DNA of 64,000 nucleotides, taken from contig NZ_JASNFN010000013.1 in NCBI RefSeq assembly GCF_030731085.1, positions 1-64,000 of the forward strand, given 5' to 3'. Of the stretch, positions 1-13,637 are shown in pieces. Below the pieces are notes generated by a model. That model had not been told where the DNA came from. It worked only from the letters and a program-made list of their open reading frames with translations, and searched no databases. How positions within the stretch are numbered: the stretch's first letter is position 1; each line of letters opens with the position of its first letter. The translations under genes and the position numbers were made by a program. The DNA is from Blastococcus carthaginiensis (GTDB taxonomy: Bacteria > Actinomycetota > Actinomycetes > Mycobacteriales > Geodermatophilaceae).

Positions 1-147
1 TGCGCGTCCGCTCCTTGAGAACTCAACAGCGTGCCGAAAGTCAGTGCCAAGTAATACCCCGTGCCGGTCTTCGGATCGGCTGGGATTCCTTTGGTTGATT
101 GATATCGAGAGTGTCAGCTCTCGGTTCTCAGCCGGTATCAAATCATC
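1..147 (+). promoter_or_regulatory. rRNA operon leader (partial)
   Basis: This is the transcribed leader upstream of 16S rRNA. Near base 15 it carries TTGAGAACTCAACAGCGTGC, the antitermination and processing element typical of actinobacterial rrn leaders. It is relatively AT-rich just before the 16S start. The operon promoters probably lie upstream of the window, and no tRNA gene is seen here. Confidence 0.7.
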
Positions 148-5284
<5,137 letters not shown>

Positions 5285-5324
5285 CACCTCCTCCACGAGG
5301 GCCCTGTGTACCAAGTCATCAACG

Positions 5325-5360
5325 AAGATTGTCGCGTCCACTGTGCGGTTCTGAACGCAC
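5325..5360 (+). other. 3' strand of 23S rRNA processing stem
   Basis: This segment contains TCGCGTCCACTGTGCGGTTC and is complementary to 2035-2070 in the 16S-23S spacer. It lies in the 23S-5S spacer, as expected for the distal half of the 23S processing stalk. Confidence 0.7.
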
Positions 5361-5399
5361 GAACCAGCCCCCCCGCCGGGGAAGTTCGAAGTTCACAGA

Positions 5400-5516
5400 G
5401 TTACGGCGGCCATGGCGAGAGGGAAACGCCCGGCAACATTCCGAACCCGGAAGCTAAGCCTCTCAGCGCCGATGGTACTGCCCTGGAGACGGGGTGGGAG
5501 AGTAGGACGCCGCCGG
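5400..5516 (+). rRNA. rrf: 5S ribosomal RNA
   Basis: 5S rRNA of about 117 nt. The ends GTTACGGCGGCCA and GGACGCCGCCGG form the terminal helix. The internal CCGAACCCGGAAGCTAAGC is the diagnostic loop B/helix III block. It is the last gene of the rRNA operon, 115 bp after 23S, and is followed by a strong hairpin terminator. Confidence 0.96.
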
Positions 5517-5526
5517 ACAACCATTC

Positions 5527-5562
5527 ACGAAGGGCCCCAGCCACCAGGCTGGGGCCCTTCGT
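5527..5562 (+). terminator. rRNA operon terminator
   Basis: This is a 16-bp GC-rich perfect stem (arms 5527-5542 and 5547-5562, core AGGGCCCCAGCC) with a 4-nt ACCA loop, ten bases after 5S. There is no strong U tract, as is usual for actinobacterial terminators. Confidence 0.9.
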
Positions 5563-5724
5563 CGTCCCCGGGGAGAATGCGTCCCCGGCCGGTTCGACGG
5601 GCGCCCTCGTCGTCCTCGAGAAACATGCCCATCGTTCTCGGGCGGGCGGATACCGGCGGTCTCTGGGCAGCGCTCGGTGCAGGCTCAGGAGAGGCGCGGA
5701 CGACAGTGGGTGCCGTGGACGCGA

Positions 5725-6387
5725 TCAGCGCCGGCGCGGTTCCTTCGTCGTGGCTCCGACGTTGGCGGCGAACCATTCGTTGAGGGGCTGCAGGTCGCGC
5801 CATGCGTCCCGCACCCGGTCGACGGCCGCACGCGTGTGCAGCCAGTCCTCCGGCGTCCAGCGCTGCGTGGCGTGCAGCGCCTTGTGCTTCAGCAGGTCGA
5901 GGCGTGGGTCGTCGGCAGAGAACCCCGCGGGCACGCGCACCAGCCGGTCGCCCTCGATCTCCCAGCCGGCACCGCGCAGGCGGGCCACCTCCTGCTCGAG
6001 GCGCGGGCCCTGCAGCGGATCGGCCACCGCGCGGCGGTACCGGGCCACCTGGTCGGACTCCAGCCGCCAGCAGCCACCCGAGACGGTGAGCCCGTCCGCG
6101 GAGATCTGGACGTACCAGGCGCCCGCACCGCGACCCTCCGGGTTCACGACGGCGCCCTGGTGCGTCTTGTACGGGGTCTTGTCGTGGCTGAAGCGGACGT
6201 CGCGGTACGGCCGGAAGACCTTGGCGGTGCCGAACTCGTGGGCGAGCTCCTCGAGCAGCGCGGTCATCGGCGCGCGGACGTGGGCCTCGTACCCGGCGCG
6301 GTGTGCGGTCCAGTAAGCCTTGCTGTTGTCCGCCTCCAGCCCCTCGTAGAAGACCAGTCCCTCGTCCGGGAACCCGTCGAAGGTCAT
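5725..6387 (-). CDS. DUF2461 (TIGR02453) family protein
   Basis: The 220-residue protein belongs to DUF2461, a widespread family of unknown biochemical function. Family features are visible: an N-terminal GFPDEGLVFYEGLEADN segment, then RPYRDVRFSHDKTPYKTHQG at about residues 60-80, followed by AWYVQISADGLTVSGG. The ATG at 6387 overlaps the stop of the upstream GNAT gene as ATGA, so the two are probably co-transcribed and translationally coupled. The same frame stays open far upstream, but that part is antisense to other genes and lacks domain similarity. The family name is secure; the role is unknown. Confidence 0.88.
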   Translation of the reverse strand: MTFDGFPDEGLVFYEGLEADNSKAYWTAHRAGYEAHVRAPMTALLEELAHEFGTAKVFRPYRDVRFSHDKTPYKTHQGAVVNPEGRGAGAWYVQISADGLTVSGGCWRLESDQVARYRRAVADPLQGPRLEQEVARLRGAGWEIEGDRLVRVPAGFSADDPRLDLLKHKALHATQRWTPEDWLHTRAAVDRVRDAWRDLQPLNEWFAANVGATTKEPRRR

Positions 6388-6941
6388 CGATCCGTGTCCT
6401 CCTCGCCCAGCTCGACGTGCCACCGCAGCTCCCGCAGCGGTGCCGACCCTGTGTCCAGGGTGCGTGCCCAGCCGTCCGGGGCCCAGCCGGCCGACTCGTA
6501 GAAGTCGGCGGACGCCTGGTCCGATTCCGCGAGCCAGACCTCGAGCCGGGTCGTCCCGTCGGCGGAGGCGAGGTCGGTGACCGCGGCGAGCAACCGGCTG
6601 CCGTGGCCGCGCCGGCCCCAGCGGGGCTCGACCAGCAGCGTGCTGATCTCCGCGGCCTCCGGTCCGGTCGCCACGGCCGCGAAACCCACCACCGCCTCCC
6701 GCTCGACGGCGACCAGGACGCGGTGGCCCGCCGACGGCGGTGCCGTGACGGCGGCCAGCCAGGAGTCCGCGACGGCGGCCTCGTCCCACTCGTCGAGCAC
6801 TGCCGCGGGGAGGAGCGTCCGGTACGCCGTCCGCCAGGTGACGCCCTGTACCCGTGCGATGGCGGCGGCGTCCCCGGCCCGAGCCGGACGCACAGAGACG
6901 TCGGCGGAGCCCGTGAGGCGGGGGAACGGGTTCGACGTCAC
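6384..6941 (-). CDS. GNAT family N-acetyltransferase
   Basis: This 185-residue GNAT-fold acetyltransferase would transfer acetyl from acetyl-CoA to an amine; the substrate is unknown. The acetyl-CoA-binding motif A is VEPRWGRRGHGSRLL near residue 110. It is followed by TRLEVWLAESDQASADFYESAGW, the typical beta4-alpha4-beta5 end of the fold. The GTG at 6941 was chosen because a TACGCT -10 element lies exactly six bases upstream, fitting a leaderless transcript. It overlaps the DUF2461 start and diverges from the ycaQ-like gene. Confidence 0.88.
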   Translation of the reverse strand: MTSNPFPRLTGSADVSVRPARAGDAAAIARVQGVTWRTAYRTLLPAAVLDEWDEAAVADSWLAAVTAPPSAGHRVLVAVEREAVVGFAAVATGPEAAEISTLLVEPRWGRRGHGSRLLAAVTDLASADGTTRLEVWLAESDQASADFYESAGWAPDGWARTLDTGSAPLRELRWHVELGEEDTDR

Positions 6942-6947
6942 CCGGGC

Positions 6948-6953
6948 AGCGTA
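6948..6953 (-). promoter_or_regulatory. Leaderless -10 element of GNAT-DUF2461 pair
   Basis: TACGCT on the minus strand ends six bases before the GTG at 6941, which places the predicted transcript start at the start codon. Confidence 0.6.
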
Positions 6954-7006
6954 GGGGTGCCGGCCGGCGCGGCGGGTGTCGTACCGGGCGGGCAGGATCT
7001 CCGGTC

Positions 7007-8221
7007 GTGACGCCCGTCGAACGGATGCCGGCCGCGCAGGCCCGGCGCATCGCCCTGGCCGCGCAGGGCTTCGCCGATCCACGCCCGGTGACCGGGGTGG
7101 GGACCCGCCAGCTGCGCCGGCTCACCGAACGCCTCGCCGTCGTGCAGATCGACTCGGTCAACGTGCTGTCCCGGTCCCACTACCTGCCCGCCTTCAGCCG
7201 GCTGGGGCCCTATCCGCGCGAGGTGCTGGACGCACTGGCGAACCGGCGGCACGACGTGTTCGAGTACTGGGCGCACGAGGCATCGTTCCTGCCCGTCCGG
7301 CTGCACCCGTTCCTGCGCTGGCGCATGGCGGCCGTGCAGCAGGAGGCCTGGGGCAGCATGACGAGGGTGCACCGGGAGCGGCCGGAGTACGTGGCGTCGC
7401 TCCTGGAACGGGTGCGCCGGGATGGCCCGCTCCGGGCCGGGGAGCTGCAGGAGGAGCGGCCGAACCGGCCGGGCAGCATGTGGAACTGGCACGCGGGCAA
7501 GGCGGCACTGGAGTACCTCTTCTTCACCGGCGCGCTCACGGCGACGCGCCGGACGGCGGGGTTCGAGCGCGTCTACGACCTGCCGGAACGGGTGCTGCCG
7601 GCCGGCGTGCTGGACGCTCCCACGCCGGAGCGTCCCGACGCGGTGCGGGAGCTGGTCCGCACGGCGTCCCGGGCACTCGGCGTGGCCACCGAGACCGATC
7701 TGCGCGACTACTTCCGGCTCACCCCCGCCGACGCCCGGACGGCGATCGCCGAGCTGGCCGACACCGTCGAACTGCTGCCGGTCGAGGTGGAGGGCTGGGG
7801 ACGTCCGGCGTGGCTCGACCCCGCAGCGCGACGGCCGCGCTGGATCCGGGCGCGGGCACTGCTCAGCCCCTTCGACTCGCTGGTGTGGGAACGGCCGCGG
7901 GTCGAGCGGATCTTCGGCTTCCGCTACCGGCTGGAGATCTACACGCCGGCGCACCAGCGGGTGCACGGCTACTACGTGCTGCCCTTCCTGCTCGGCGACC
8001 GCCTGGTCGGCCGCGTGGACCTCAAGGCCGACCGGAAGGCCGGCATCCTCAGGGTGCAGGCCGCACACACCGAGGAGGGCGTGGACCGGTCGCTGGTCGC
8101 CGCCGAGCTGGGTGCCGAGCTCTGGCTCATGGCCGGGTGGATGGGGCTGGACCACGTCGCCGTCGCCGAGCGGGGGGACCTGTGGCCCGAGCTCAGCCGC
8201 GCGCTGGCCGTCCCGGCGTGA
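7007..8221 (+). CDS. YcaQ/AlkX-type winged-helix DNA glycosylase
   Basis: The 404-residue protein belongs to the HTH_42 (former DUF1006) superfamily, which includes E. coli YcaQ, a glycosylase that unhooks DNA interstrand crosslinks, and AlkZ of Streptomyces. The N-terminal helical region holds Q47-I48-D49. From memory, a Q-hydrophobic-D triad marks the YcaQ-like subgroup and Q-hydrophobic-Q the AlkZ subgroup. The C-terminal half has the family blocks LLSPFDSLVWERPRVERIFGF and GYYVLPFLLGDRLVGRVDLK. The GTG at 7007 gives the longest family-like N-terminus; ATG at 7022 is the alternative. There is no adjacent biosynthetic cluster, so a general repair role is likelier than self-resistance. Confidence 0.85.
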   Translation: MTPVERMPAAQARRIALAAQGFADPRPVTGVGTRQLRRLTERLAVVQIDSVNVLSRSHYLPAFSRLGPYPREVLDALANRRHDVFEYWAHEASFLPVRLHPFLRWRMAAVQQEAWGSMTRVHRERPEYVASLLERVRRDGPLRAGELQEERPNRPGSMWNWHAGKAALEYLFFTGALTATRRTAGFERVYDLPERVLPAGVLDAPTPERPDAVRELVRTASRALGVATETDLRDYFRLTPADARTAIAELADTVELLPVEVEGWGRPAWLDPAARRPRWIRARALLSPFDSLVWERPRVERIFGFRYRLEIYTPAHQRVHGYYVLPFLLGDRLVGRVDLKADRKAGILRVQAAHTEEGVDRSLVAAELGAELWLMAGWMGLDHVAVAERGDLWPELSRALAVPA

Positions 8222-8615
8222 ACCCGGCGAGCCGGCGCACCACGGCGAGACCGGCCGGCTCCCCGGGCCAGTGCCGGACCAGGGCGTCGTCGCCCGCCCG
8301 GCGCACCACCGACCGCAGCGCCCAGGCGACGACGACGACGTCGTCGGCGTAGCCGAGCACCGGCACCACGTCGGGCACCAGGTCGACGGGGGACAGCAGG
8401 TAGGCCAGCAGCAGCCACAGCCGCACCCGCAGGCCCGCCGGGAGGGCGCGGTCGGCGGCGAGCCGGCGCACCAGCCGGACGACGTCGGGCAGCAGGCGCA
8501 GCCCGTCGCGCACCGTCAGCCCGTCGGGCCGGCCGCGCCACAGGGCGGCCAGGAGCAGCAGCCAGACGAGCAGCAGGCCGCCGGCCACGGCGAGCAGGAG
8601 ACGCCACCACTCCAC
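8193..8615 (-). CDS. DUF1232 (YkvA-like) membrane protein
   Basis: The 140-residue protein has an N-terminal transmembrane helix (VEWWRLLLAVAGGLLLVWLL). The short DUF1232 domain includes LLLAYLLSPVDLVPDVVPVLGYADD, the family signature; the function is unknown. The GTG at 8615 has CAGACT six bases upstream, an acceptable leaderless -10. The 3' end overlaps the convergent ycaQ-like gene by 29 bp. Confidence 0.85.
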   Translation of the reverse strand: MEWWRLLLAVAGGLLLVWLLLLAALWRGRPDGLTVRDGLRLLPDVVRLVRRLAADRALPAGLRVRLWLLLAYLLSPVDLVPDVVPVLGYADDVVVVAWALRSVVRRAGDDALVRHWPGEPAGLAVVRRLAGFTPGRPARG

Positions 8616-8642
8616 GCACCCAGTCTGCCCGGCCGCCCGCCG

Positions 8643-8648
8643 TAGGCT
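8643..8648 (+). promoter_or_regulatory. Leaderless -10 element of thyX
   Basis: TAGGCT ends six bases before the thyX GTG at 8655. Confidence 0.65.
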
Positions 8649-8654
8649 CGACGG

Positions 8655-9407
8655 GTGCCAGAGATCGCGCCGCTCCGCGTCCAGGTCGTCGCGCAGACGC
8701 AGTTCACCGCACCCGCGGACGTGTCCTGGGAGACCGACGCCGACGGAGGGCAGGCGCTCGCCGAGTTCGCCGGCCGGGCCTGCTACCAGTCGTGGGACAA
8801 ACCCAACCCCGCCACCGCGACGAACGCGGGCTACCTGCGGCACATCCTCGAGGTCGGGCACCTCGCCGTCCTCGAGCACGGGACGGTGAGCATGTACCTC
8901 ACCGGCGTCTCCCGGTCGCTCACCCACGAGCTGGTGCGGCACCGGCAGTTCTCCTGCAGCCAGCTGTCCCAGCGCTACGTGCCGGAGCCGGACGCCGCCG
9001 TCGTGGAGCCCGCGGTCATCGCCGAGGACCCGGAGCTGCACGCGCGCTTCGTCGCTGCCACCGACGCGGCGGCGGCCGCCTACGCCGAGCTGCTCGAAGG
9101 GCTGGAGCGGCGCTTCGCCGACGTGCCCAACGCCACGCTGCGCCGCAAGCAGGCCCGGCAGGCCGCCCGGTCGGTGCTGCCCCACGCCACCGAGTCGCGC
9201 ATCGTCGTCACCGGCAACTACCGGGCGTGGCGGCACTTCGTGGCCATGCGGGCCAGCGAGCACGCCGACGTCGAGCTCCGCGAGCTGGCGATCGCCTGCC
9301 TCCGCGAGCTGCAGCGGGTGGCCGGCAACGTCTTCGGCGACTTCCGGATCAGCCGGCTGACCGATGACACCGAGGTCGCCGCGAGCCCCTTCGTCACCGA
9401 GGGCTGA
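8655..9407 (+). CDS. thyX: FAD-dependent thymidylate synthase ThyX
   Basis: ThyX converts dUMP to dTMP using methylene-tetrahydrofolate, FAD and NADPH, and releases tetrahydrofolate rather than dihydrofolate. The 250-residue protein carries the signature RHRxxSxxxxSxRY as RHRQFSCSQLSQRY at residues 95-108. It also has the later HATESRIVVTGNYRAWRHFV block, which contains substrate- and FAD-contacting residues. It is followed by thyA, dfrA, dapA and rnj, matching the mycobacterial thyX-dapA-rnj neighbourhood. Having both ThyX and ThyA in tandem is notable. Confidence 0.97.
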   Translation: MPEIAPLRVQVVAQTQFTAPADVSWETDADGGQALAEFAGRACYQSWDKPNPATATNAGYLRHILEVGHLAVLEHGTVSMYLTGVSRSLTHELVRHRQFSCSQLSQRYVPEPDAAVVEPAVIAEDPELHARFVAATDAAAAAYAELLEGLERRFADVPNATLRRKQARQAARSVLPHATESRIVVTGNYRAWRHFVAMRASEHADVELRELAIACLRELQRVAGNVFGDFRISRLTDDTEVAASPFVTEG

Positions 9408-9468
9408 GCACCACCGGCCCCTCCGGTCACCGCTGCCGCGCGGTTCCCGGCGGGCGCACGGCCGGTCG

Positions 9469-9474
9469 TAGGCT
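9469..9474 (+). promoter_or_regulatory. Leaderless -10 element of thyA
   Basis: TAGGCT ends seven bases before the thyA GTG at 9482. The hexamer is identical to that of thyX. Confidence 0.65.
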
Positions 9475-9481
9475 CGGGCCC

Positions 9482-10288
9482 GTGGCAGCCCCGATCGACA
9501 CCCAGTACGAGGACCTCCTGCGGCGCATCCTGGCGCAAGGCACGCCCAAGGACGACCGGACCGGGACGGGCACGCTGAGCCTGTTCGGCGAGCGGCTCCG
9601 CTACGACCTGGCCGAGACCTTCCCGCTGGTGACGACGAAGAAGGTGCACTTCAAGTCGATCGCCGTCGAGCTGCTGTGGTTCCTGCGCGGGGAGAGCAAC
9701 GTCGGCTGGCTGCGGGAGAACGGCGTCACCATCTGGGACGAGTGGGCGTCCGCCGACGGTGAGCTCGGCCCCGTCTACGGCGTCCAGTGGCGGTCGTGGC
9801 CCAGGCCCGACGGCGGGCACGTCGACCAGATCGCCCAGCTGCTGGACACCCTGCGCACCGACCCCGACTCGCGCCGCATGATCGTCTCGGCCTGGAACGT
9901 GGCCGCGCTGCCCGAGATGGCACTGGCCCCCTGCCACGCGTTCTTCCAGTTCTACGTGGCCGACGGGAAGCTCTCCTGCCAGCTCTACCAGCGCAGCGCC
10001 GACATGTTCCTCGGCGTGCCGTTCAACATCGCCAGCTACGCGCTGCTCACCCGCATGATCGCCGCCCAGGTGGGGCTGGAGCCGGGCGAGTTCATCTGGG
10101 TCGGCGGCGACTGCCACGTCTACAGCAACCACGTCGACCAGGTGCGCGAGCAGCTGTCCCGGGAGCCCTACCCGTTCCCGGCGCTGGAGCTGGCGCCCGC
10201 GTCGTCGCTGTTCGACTACACCTACGAGCACCTCACCGTGCGCGACTACCGGCACCACCCCGCCATCAAGGCAGCCGTGGCGGTGTGA
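9482..10288 (+). CDS. thyA: Thymidylate synthase ThyA
   Basis: Classical thymidylate synthase of 268 residues. It methylates dUMP with methylene-tetrahydrofolate as both carbon and reductant source and yields dihydrofolate, which the next gene recycles. The catalytic cysteine is C151 in LAPCHAFFQFYV. The phosphate-binding DSRRMIVSAWN and the folate/dUMP segment SADMFLGVPFNIASYALL are intact. The start GTG is set by a leaderless -10. The stop overlaps the dfrA start as GTGA, so thyA and dfrA form a coupled pair. Confidence 0.97.
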   Translation: MAAPIDTQYEDLLRRILAQGTPKDDRTGTGTLSLFGERLRYDLAETFPLVTTKKVHFKSIAVELLWFLRGESNVGWLRENGVTIWDEWASADGELGPVYGVQWRSWPRPDGGHVDQIAQLLDTLRTDPDSRRMIVSAWNVAALPEMALAPCHAFFQFYVADGKLSCQLYQRSADMFLGVPFNIASYALLTRMIAAQVGLEPGEFIWVGGDCHVYSNHVDQVREQLSREPYPFPALELAPASSLFDYTYEHLTVRDYRHHPAIKAAVAV

Positions 10289-10827
10289 CCGGCCCGGCGA
10301 GCCCGCGAGCCGGCCGGACCGGTGTCGCGATGATCTGGGCGCAGGCCCGCGGTGGTGTCATCGGCGTCGACGGCGGCCTGCCCTGGCACCTGCCCGAGGA
10401 CCTCGCGCTGTTCCGCCGGCTGACCACCGGGTCGACGGTGGTGATGGGGCGGCGCACCTGGGAGTCGCTGCCCGCACGCTTCCGTCCCCTCCCGCAGCGG
10501 GTCAACGTCGTGCTGACGTCCGACCCGGGCTGGTCGTCCGGGGGGGCGCTGGTCGCGCGCTCGGTCGACCAGGTGCTCGCCGAGCACCCGTCGGCCTGGG
10601 TGATCGGCGGGGGGTCCGTCTACGCCGCGTTCCTGCCGCACGCCGGCCGGGTCGTGGTCACCGACGTCGACACCGACGTCGCCGGGGACACCTTCGCGCC
10701 GTCCCTGGACGACGGCTGGGTGCGCGCCGCCCGCACGCCGGCGGAGGGCTGGTCGGTGTCGGCGTCGGAGGGGCTGCGGTTCGCGGTGTCGGAGTACGTG
10801 CGGGAACCCGTCGCCTCCGCTGGGTAG
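10285..10827 (+). CDS. dfrA: Dihydrofolate reductase
   Basis: DHFR reduces dihydrofolate, the by-product of ThyA, to tetrahydrofolate with NADPH. The core begins MIWAQARGGVIGVDGGLPWHLPEDL, with the substrate-site aspartate/glutamate region in LPED. It continues with VVMGRRTWESLP and VIGGGSVYAAFLP, the NADPH-binding glycine loop. The GTG at 10285 overlapping thyA gives 180 residues. ATG at 10330 gives 165 residues, closer to the family's usual 160. The overlap favours the longer form, but the start is uncertain. Confidence 0.93.
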   Translation: MTGPASPRAGRTGVAMIWAQARGGVIGVDGGLPWHLPEDLALFRRLTTGSTVVMGRRTWESLPARFRPLPQRVNVVLTSDPGWSSGGALVARSVDQVLAEHPSAWVIGGGSVYAAFLPHAGRVVVTDVDTDVAGDTFAPSLDDGWVRAARTPAEGWSVSASEGLRFAVSEYVREPVASAG

Positions 10828-10830
10828 ATT
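10825..10830 (+). promoter_or_regulatory. Leaderless -10 element of dapA
   Basis: TAGATT overlaps the dfrA stop codon and ends six bases before the dapA ATG, so dapA probably has its own transcript start. Confidence 0.65.
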
Positions 10831-10836
10831 CTCCCC

Positions 10837-11733
10837 ATGACCTCCGACCCCGCCCGGCCGTTCGGGCGCCTCCTCACGGCGATGGTCACCCCGCTGGCCG
10901 AGGACGGGTCGATCGACCTCGCCGGGGCCCAGGAGCTGGCGGCGCACCTGGTCGACCGGGGCGGGAGCGACGGGCTGGTCGTCCTCGGGACGACGGGGGA
11001 GTCGCCGACGACCAGCGACGCCGAGCAGCGCGCCGTCCTGGAGGTGGTGCTGGACGCCGTCGGTGACCGCGCCACGGTCGTCGCCGGCGTCGGCACCTAC
11101 GACACCGCGCACTCGATCGAGAAGGCGCGGACGGCGGCGGAGCTCGGCGTCCACGGGCTGCTGGTCGTCACGCCGTACTACAACCGCCCGCCCCAGGCCG
11201 GCCTGCTCCGCCACTTCACCTCGATCGCCGACGGCACCGACCTGCCGGTGATGCTCTACGACATCCCGATCCGCACCGCCACGCCCATCGAGGTCGAGAC
11301 GCTCGTGCGCGCCGCCGAGCACCCGCGGATCGTCGCGGTGAAGGACGCCAAGGGCGACCTCGGCGCGATGGCCTGGACGCTCGCGCGCACCGATCTCGCC
11401 TACTACAGCGGCGAGGACATGCTGAACCTGCCGATCCTCGCGATGGGCGGCGTCGGCATGGTCAGCGTCGTGAGCCACCTCGTCGGCCCCCGGCTGGTCG
11501 AGCTGATCGCCGCCGTCGAGGCCGGCGACCTGGTCAAGGCCAGGGAGATCAACGACAGCCTGCTCCCGGTGTACACCGGGATCTTCCGCACCCAGGGCGT
11601 CATCACGGTGAAGGCCGCGCTCAACGCGCTCGGCCTGCCGGCCGGACCGGTCCGGCCGCCGCTGGTCGACGCCACCCCCGAACAGCTCGCGCAGTTGCGT
11701 GACGACCTCGCCGCTGGAGGCGTCACCCTGTGA
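10837..11733 (+). CDS. dapA: 4-hydroxy-tetrahydrodipicolinate synthase
   Basis: DapA condenses pyruvate with aspartate semialdehyde in the lysine and diaminopimelate pathway, which feeds peptidoglycan. The 298-residue TIM-barrel shows GTTGESPT near residue 51 (pyruvate carboxylate contact), the tyrosine motif VTPYYNRPPQAG at 111-122, and the Schiff-base lysine K169 in VAVKDAKGD. Start ATG at 10837 is supported by its -10. dapF, a later enzyme of the pathway, lies at 47164-48036. Confidence 0.97.
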   Translation: MTSDPARPFGRLLTAMVTPLAEDGSIDLAGAQELAAHLVDRGGSDGLVVLGTTGESPTTSDAEQRAVLEVVLDAVGDRATVVAGVGTYDTAHSIEKARTAAELGVHGLLVVTPYYNRPPQAGLLRHFTSIADGTDLPVMLYDIPIRTATPIEVETLVRAAEHPRIVAVKDAKGDLGAMAWTLARTDLAYYSGEDMLNLPILAMGGVGMVSVVSHLVGPRLVELIAAVEAGDLVKAREINDSLLPVYTGIFRTQGVITVKAALNALGLPAGPVRPPLVDATPEQLAQLRDDLAAGGVTL

Positions 11734-11806
11734 ACGAGCGTGCGAGCTCACCAAGGAGCAGAGCAGTGCAACGAACGTGTTCGACGAGCGCCGGCGAGGA
11801 GACCTC

Positions 11807-13507
11807 GTGAGTGGTCAGGTCACCCAACCGCACCTCGATCTCAAGGCGCCCCCGCCGCTGCCCGAGGGTGGCCTGCGGGTCATGGCCCTCGGCGGGCTCG
11901 GCGAGATCGGCCGCAACATGGCCGTGCTGGAGTTCGACGGGAAGCTGCTGATCATCGACTGCGGCGTCCTCTTCCCGGAGGCCGAGCAACCCGGCGTCGA
12001 CCTGATCCTGCCGGACTTCGGGGTCATCGAGCACCGGCTCGACGACGTCGCCGCCGTCGTCCTCACCCACGGGCACGAGGACCACATCGGCGCGATCCCG
12101 TACCTGCTCCGGCTGCGCGAGGACATCCCGCTCGTCGGCTCGCGGTTCACCCTCGCGCTGGTCGCGGCCAAGCTGCGGGAGCACCGGCTGGACGCGACGC
12201 TGGTCGAGGTGGCCGCCGGTGACGACCACCTGGCCGGGCCGTTCCACTGCGAGTTCATCTCGGTGAACCACTCGATCCCCGACGCCCTCGCGGTGGCGGT
12301 GCACACGCCGGCGGGTGTGCTCGTGCACACCGGCGACTTCAAGATGGACCAGCTGCCCTTGGACGGCGTCCTCACCGACCTGGGCGCGTTCGCCCGGCTC
12401 GGGGTCGAGGGCATCGACCTGCTGCTGGCGGACTCCACGAACGCCGAGGTGCCCGGCTTCGTCACCCCCGAGCGGTCGATCGGCCCGGTGCTCGACGACG
12501 TGTTCGCCCGCGCCTCGCAGCGGTTGATCGTCTCCAGCTTCGCCAGCCACGTGCACCGCATCCAGCAGGTCCTCGACTGCGCCGACAAGCACGGCCGCAA
12601 GGTGGCGCTCGTGGGCCGTTCGATGGTCCGCAACATGGGCGTGGCCCGCGACCTGGGGCTGCTGCGGGTCGCGCCGGGGCTGATGGTCTCCCTGGACGAC
12701 GCCGCGAAGATGCCGCCCGAGCAGGTCGTGCTGGTGAGCACCGGCTCGCAGGGTGAGCCGCTGTCGGCGCTCGGCCGCATGGCCCGCGGTGACCACCACC
12801 AGGTGACCATCGAGGCCGGCGACACCGTCGTCCTCGCCTCGTCGCTGGTGCCCGGCAACGAGACCGCCGTCTACAAGGTGATCAACGGCCTGGCCCGGCT
12901 CGGTGCCACGGTCGTGCACAAGGAGACGGCGCGGGTGCACGTCTCCGGCCACGCTCCGGCCGGCGAGCTGCGCACGCTGCTCAACGTGGCCAAGCCGCGC
13001 TACCTGATGCCGGTGCACGGGGAGTGGCGGCACCTGCGGGCGCACGCCAAGCTCGCCGAGGAGACAGGGATGCCGACCGACCGGATCCTGCTGGCCGAGG
13101 ACGGCGTCGTCGTCGACCTCGTCGACGGCAAGGCGACGATCGTCGGCTCCGTGCCCATCGGCAACGTGTACGTGGACGGGCTCAACGTCGGTGATGTGGG
13201 CGAGGAGGCGCTGCAGGCGCGGCGCATCCTGGGTGACGAGGGGTTCGTCGCGCTCACCGTGGTCATCGAGCCGTCCACCGGGACGATCGTGCGCCCGGTG
13301 CACCTCTCGACGAAGGGGTTCTCCGACGACCCGTCGGCCTTCGACGAGGTGCTGCGGCTGGTCGAGGACAACCTCAAGCGGGCGCTGGCCGACGAGGGCG
13401 TCGACGCGCACCGGCTCTCGCAGATCATCCGGCGCACGGTCGGCAAGTGGGTGTCGGACAAGCACCGCCGACGCCCGATGATCATCCCGACGGTCCTGGA
13501 GGTCTAG
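11807..13507 (+). CDS. rnj: Ribonuclease J
   Basis: RNase J is a metallo-beta-lactamase/beta-CASP exo- and endoribonuclease for mRNA decay and rRNA maturation. The 566-residue protein has THGHEDHIG (zinc ligands H88, H90, D92, H93), later VNHSIPD and HTGDFKMD, the beta-CASP motif SSFASHVHRIQQ, and VSGHAPAGELRTLL. The C-terminal region ends in RRRPMIIPTVLEV as in other actinobacterial RNase J. The GTG at 11807 has an AGGAGA ribosome site six bases upstream; earlier in-frame starts lie in the spacer after dapA and lack one. Confidence 0.96.
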   Translation: MSGQVTQPHLDLKAPPPLPEGGLRVMALGGLGEIGRNMAVLEFDGKLLIIDCGVLFPEAEQPGVDLILPDFGVIEHRLDDVAAVVLTHGHEDHIGAIPYLLRLREDIPLVGSRFTLALVAAKLREHRLDATLVEVAAGDDHLAGPFHCEFISVNHSIPDALAVAVHTPAGVLVHTGDFKMDQLPLDGVLTDLGAFARLGVEGIDLLLADSTNAEVPGFVTPERSIGPVLDDVFARASQRLIVSSFASHVHRIQQVLDCADKHGRKVALVGRSMVRNMGVARDLGLLRVAPGLMVSLDDAAKMPPEQVVLVSTGSQGEPLSALGRMARGDHHQVTIEAGDTVVLASSLVPGNETAVYKVINGLARLGATVVHKETARVHVSGHAPAGELRTLLNVAKPRYLMPVHGEWRHLRAHAKLAEETGMPTDRILLAEDGVVVDLVDGKATIVGSVPIGNVYVDGLNVGDVGEEALQARRILGDEGFVALTVVIEPSTGTIVRPVHLSTKGFSDDPSAFDEVLRLVEDNLKRALADEGVDAHRLSQIIRRTVGKWVSDKHRRRPMIIPTVLEV

Positions 13508-13637
13508 GCAACGGGGAGCTGCCGGGCCGAGTGGGCCCAGGAGGGGTCCGCGCAGGCGCGGCGCAGCGGCTCAGCGGTCCAGGGGGACGGCACCTGGTCG
13601 CGGGGTCGCCCGGAGGGCGACAGCGTCATCGCGTCGC

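Noticed and set aside
37..60. GTCAGTGCCAAGTAATACC in the rrn leader as a PafBC-type promoter
   Set aside because: It lacks the TGTC start, and the hexamer at N8 is TACCCC rather than TAnnnT.
11772..11783. CGAACGTGTTCG between dapA and rnj as a possible LexA box
   Set aside because: The half-sites are separated by 2 bp rather than 4, so the spacing does not fit LexA.
11723..13465. A 580-codon open frame antisense to RNase J
   Set aside because: The composition is low-complexity and there is no domain; long antisense frames are a by-product of the high GC of rnj.
13504..13629. A 41-codon minus-strand frame after rnj (MTLSPSGRPRDQVPS...)
   Set aside because: No family, no ribosome site, and it lies opposite a rearrangement scar; coding status is not supported.
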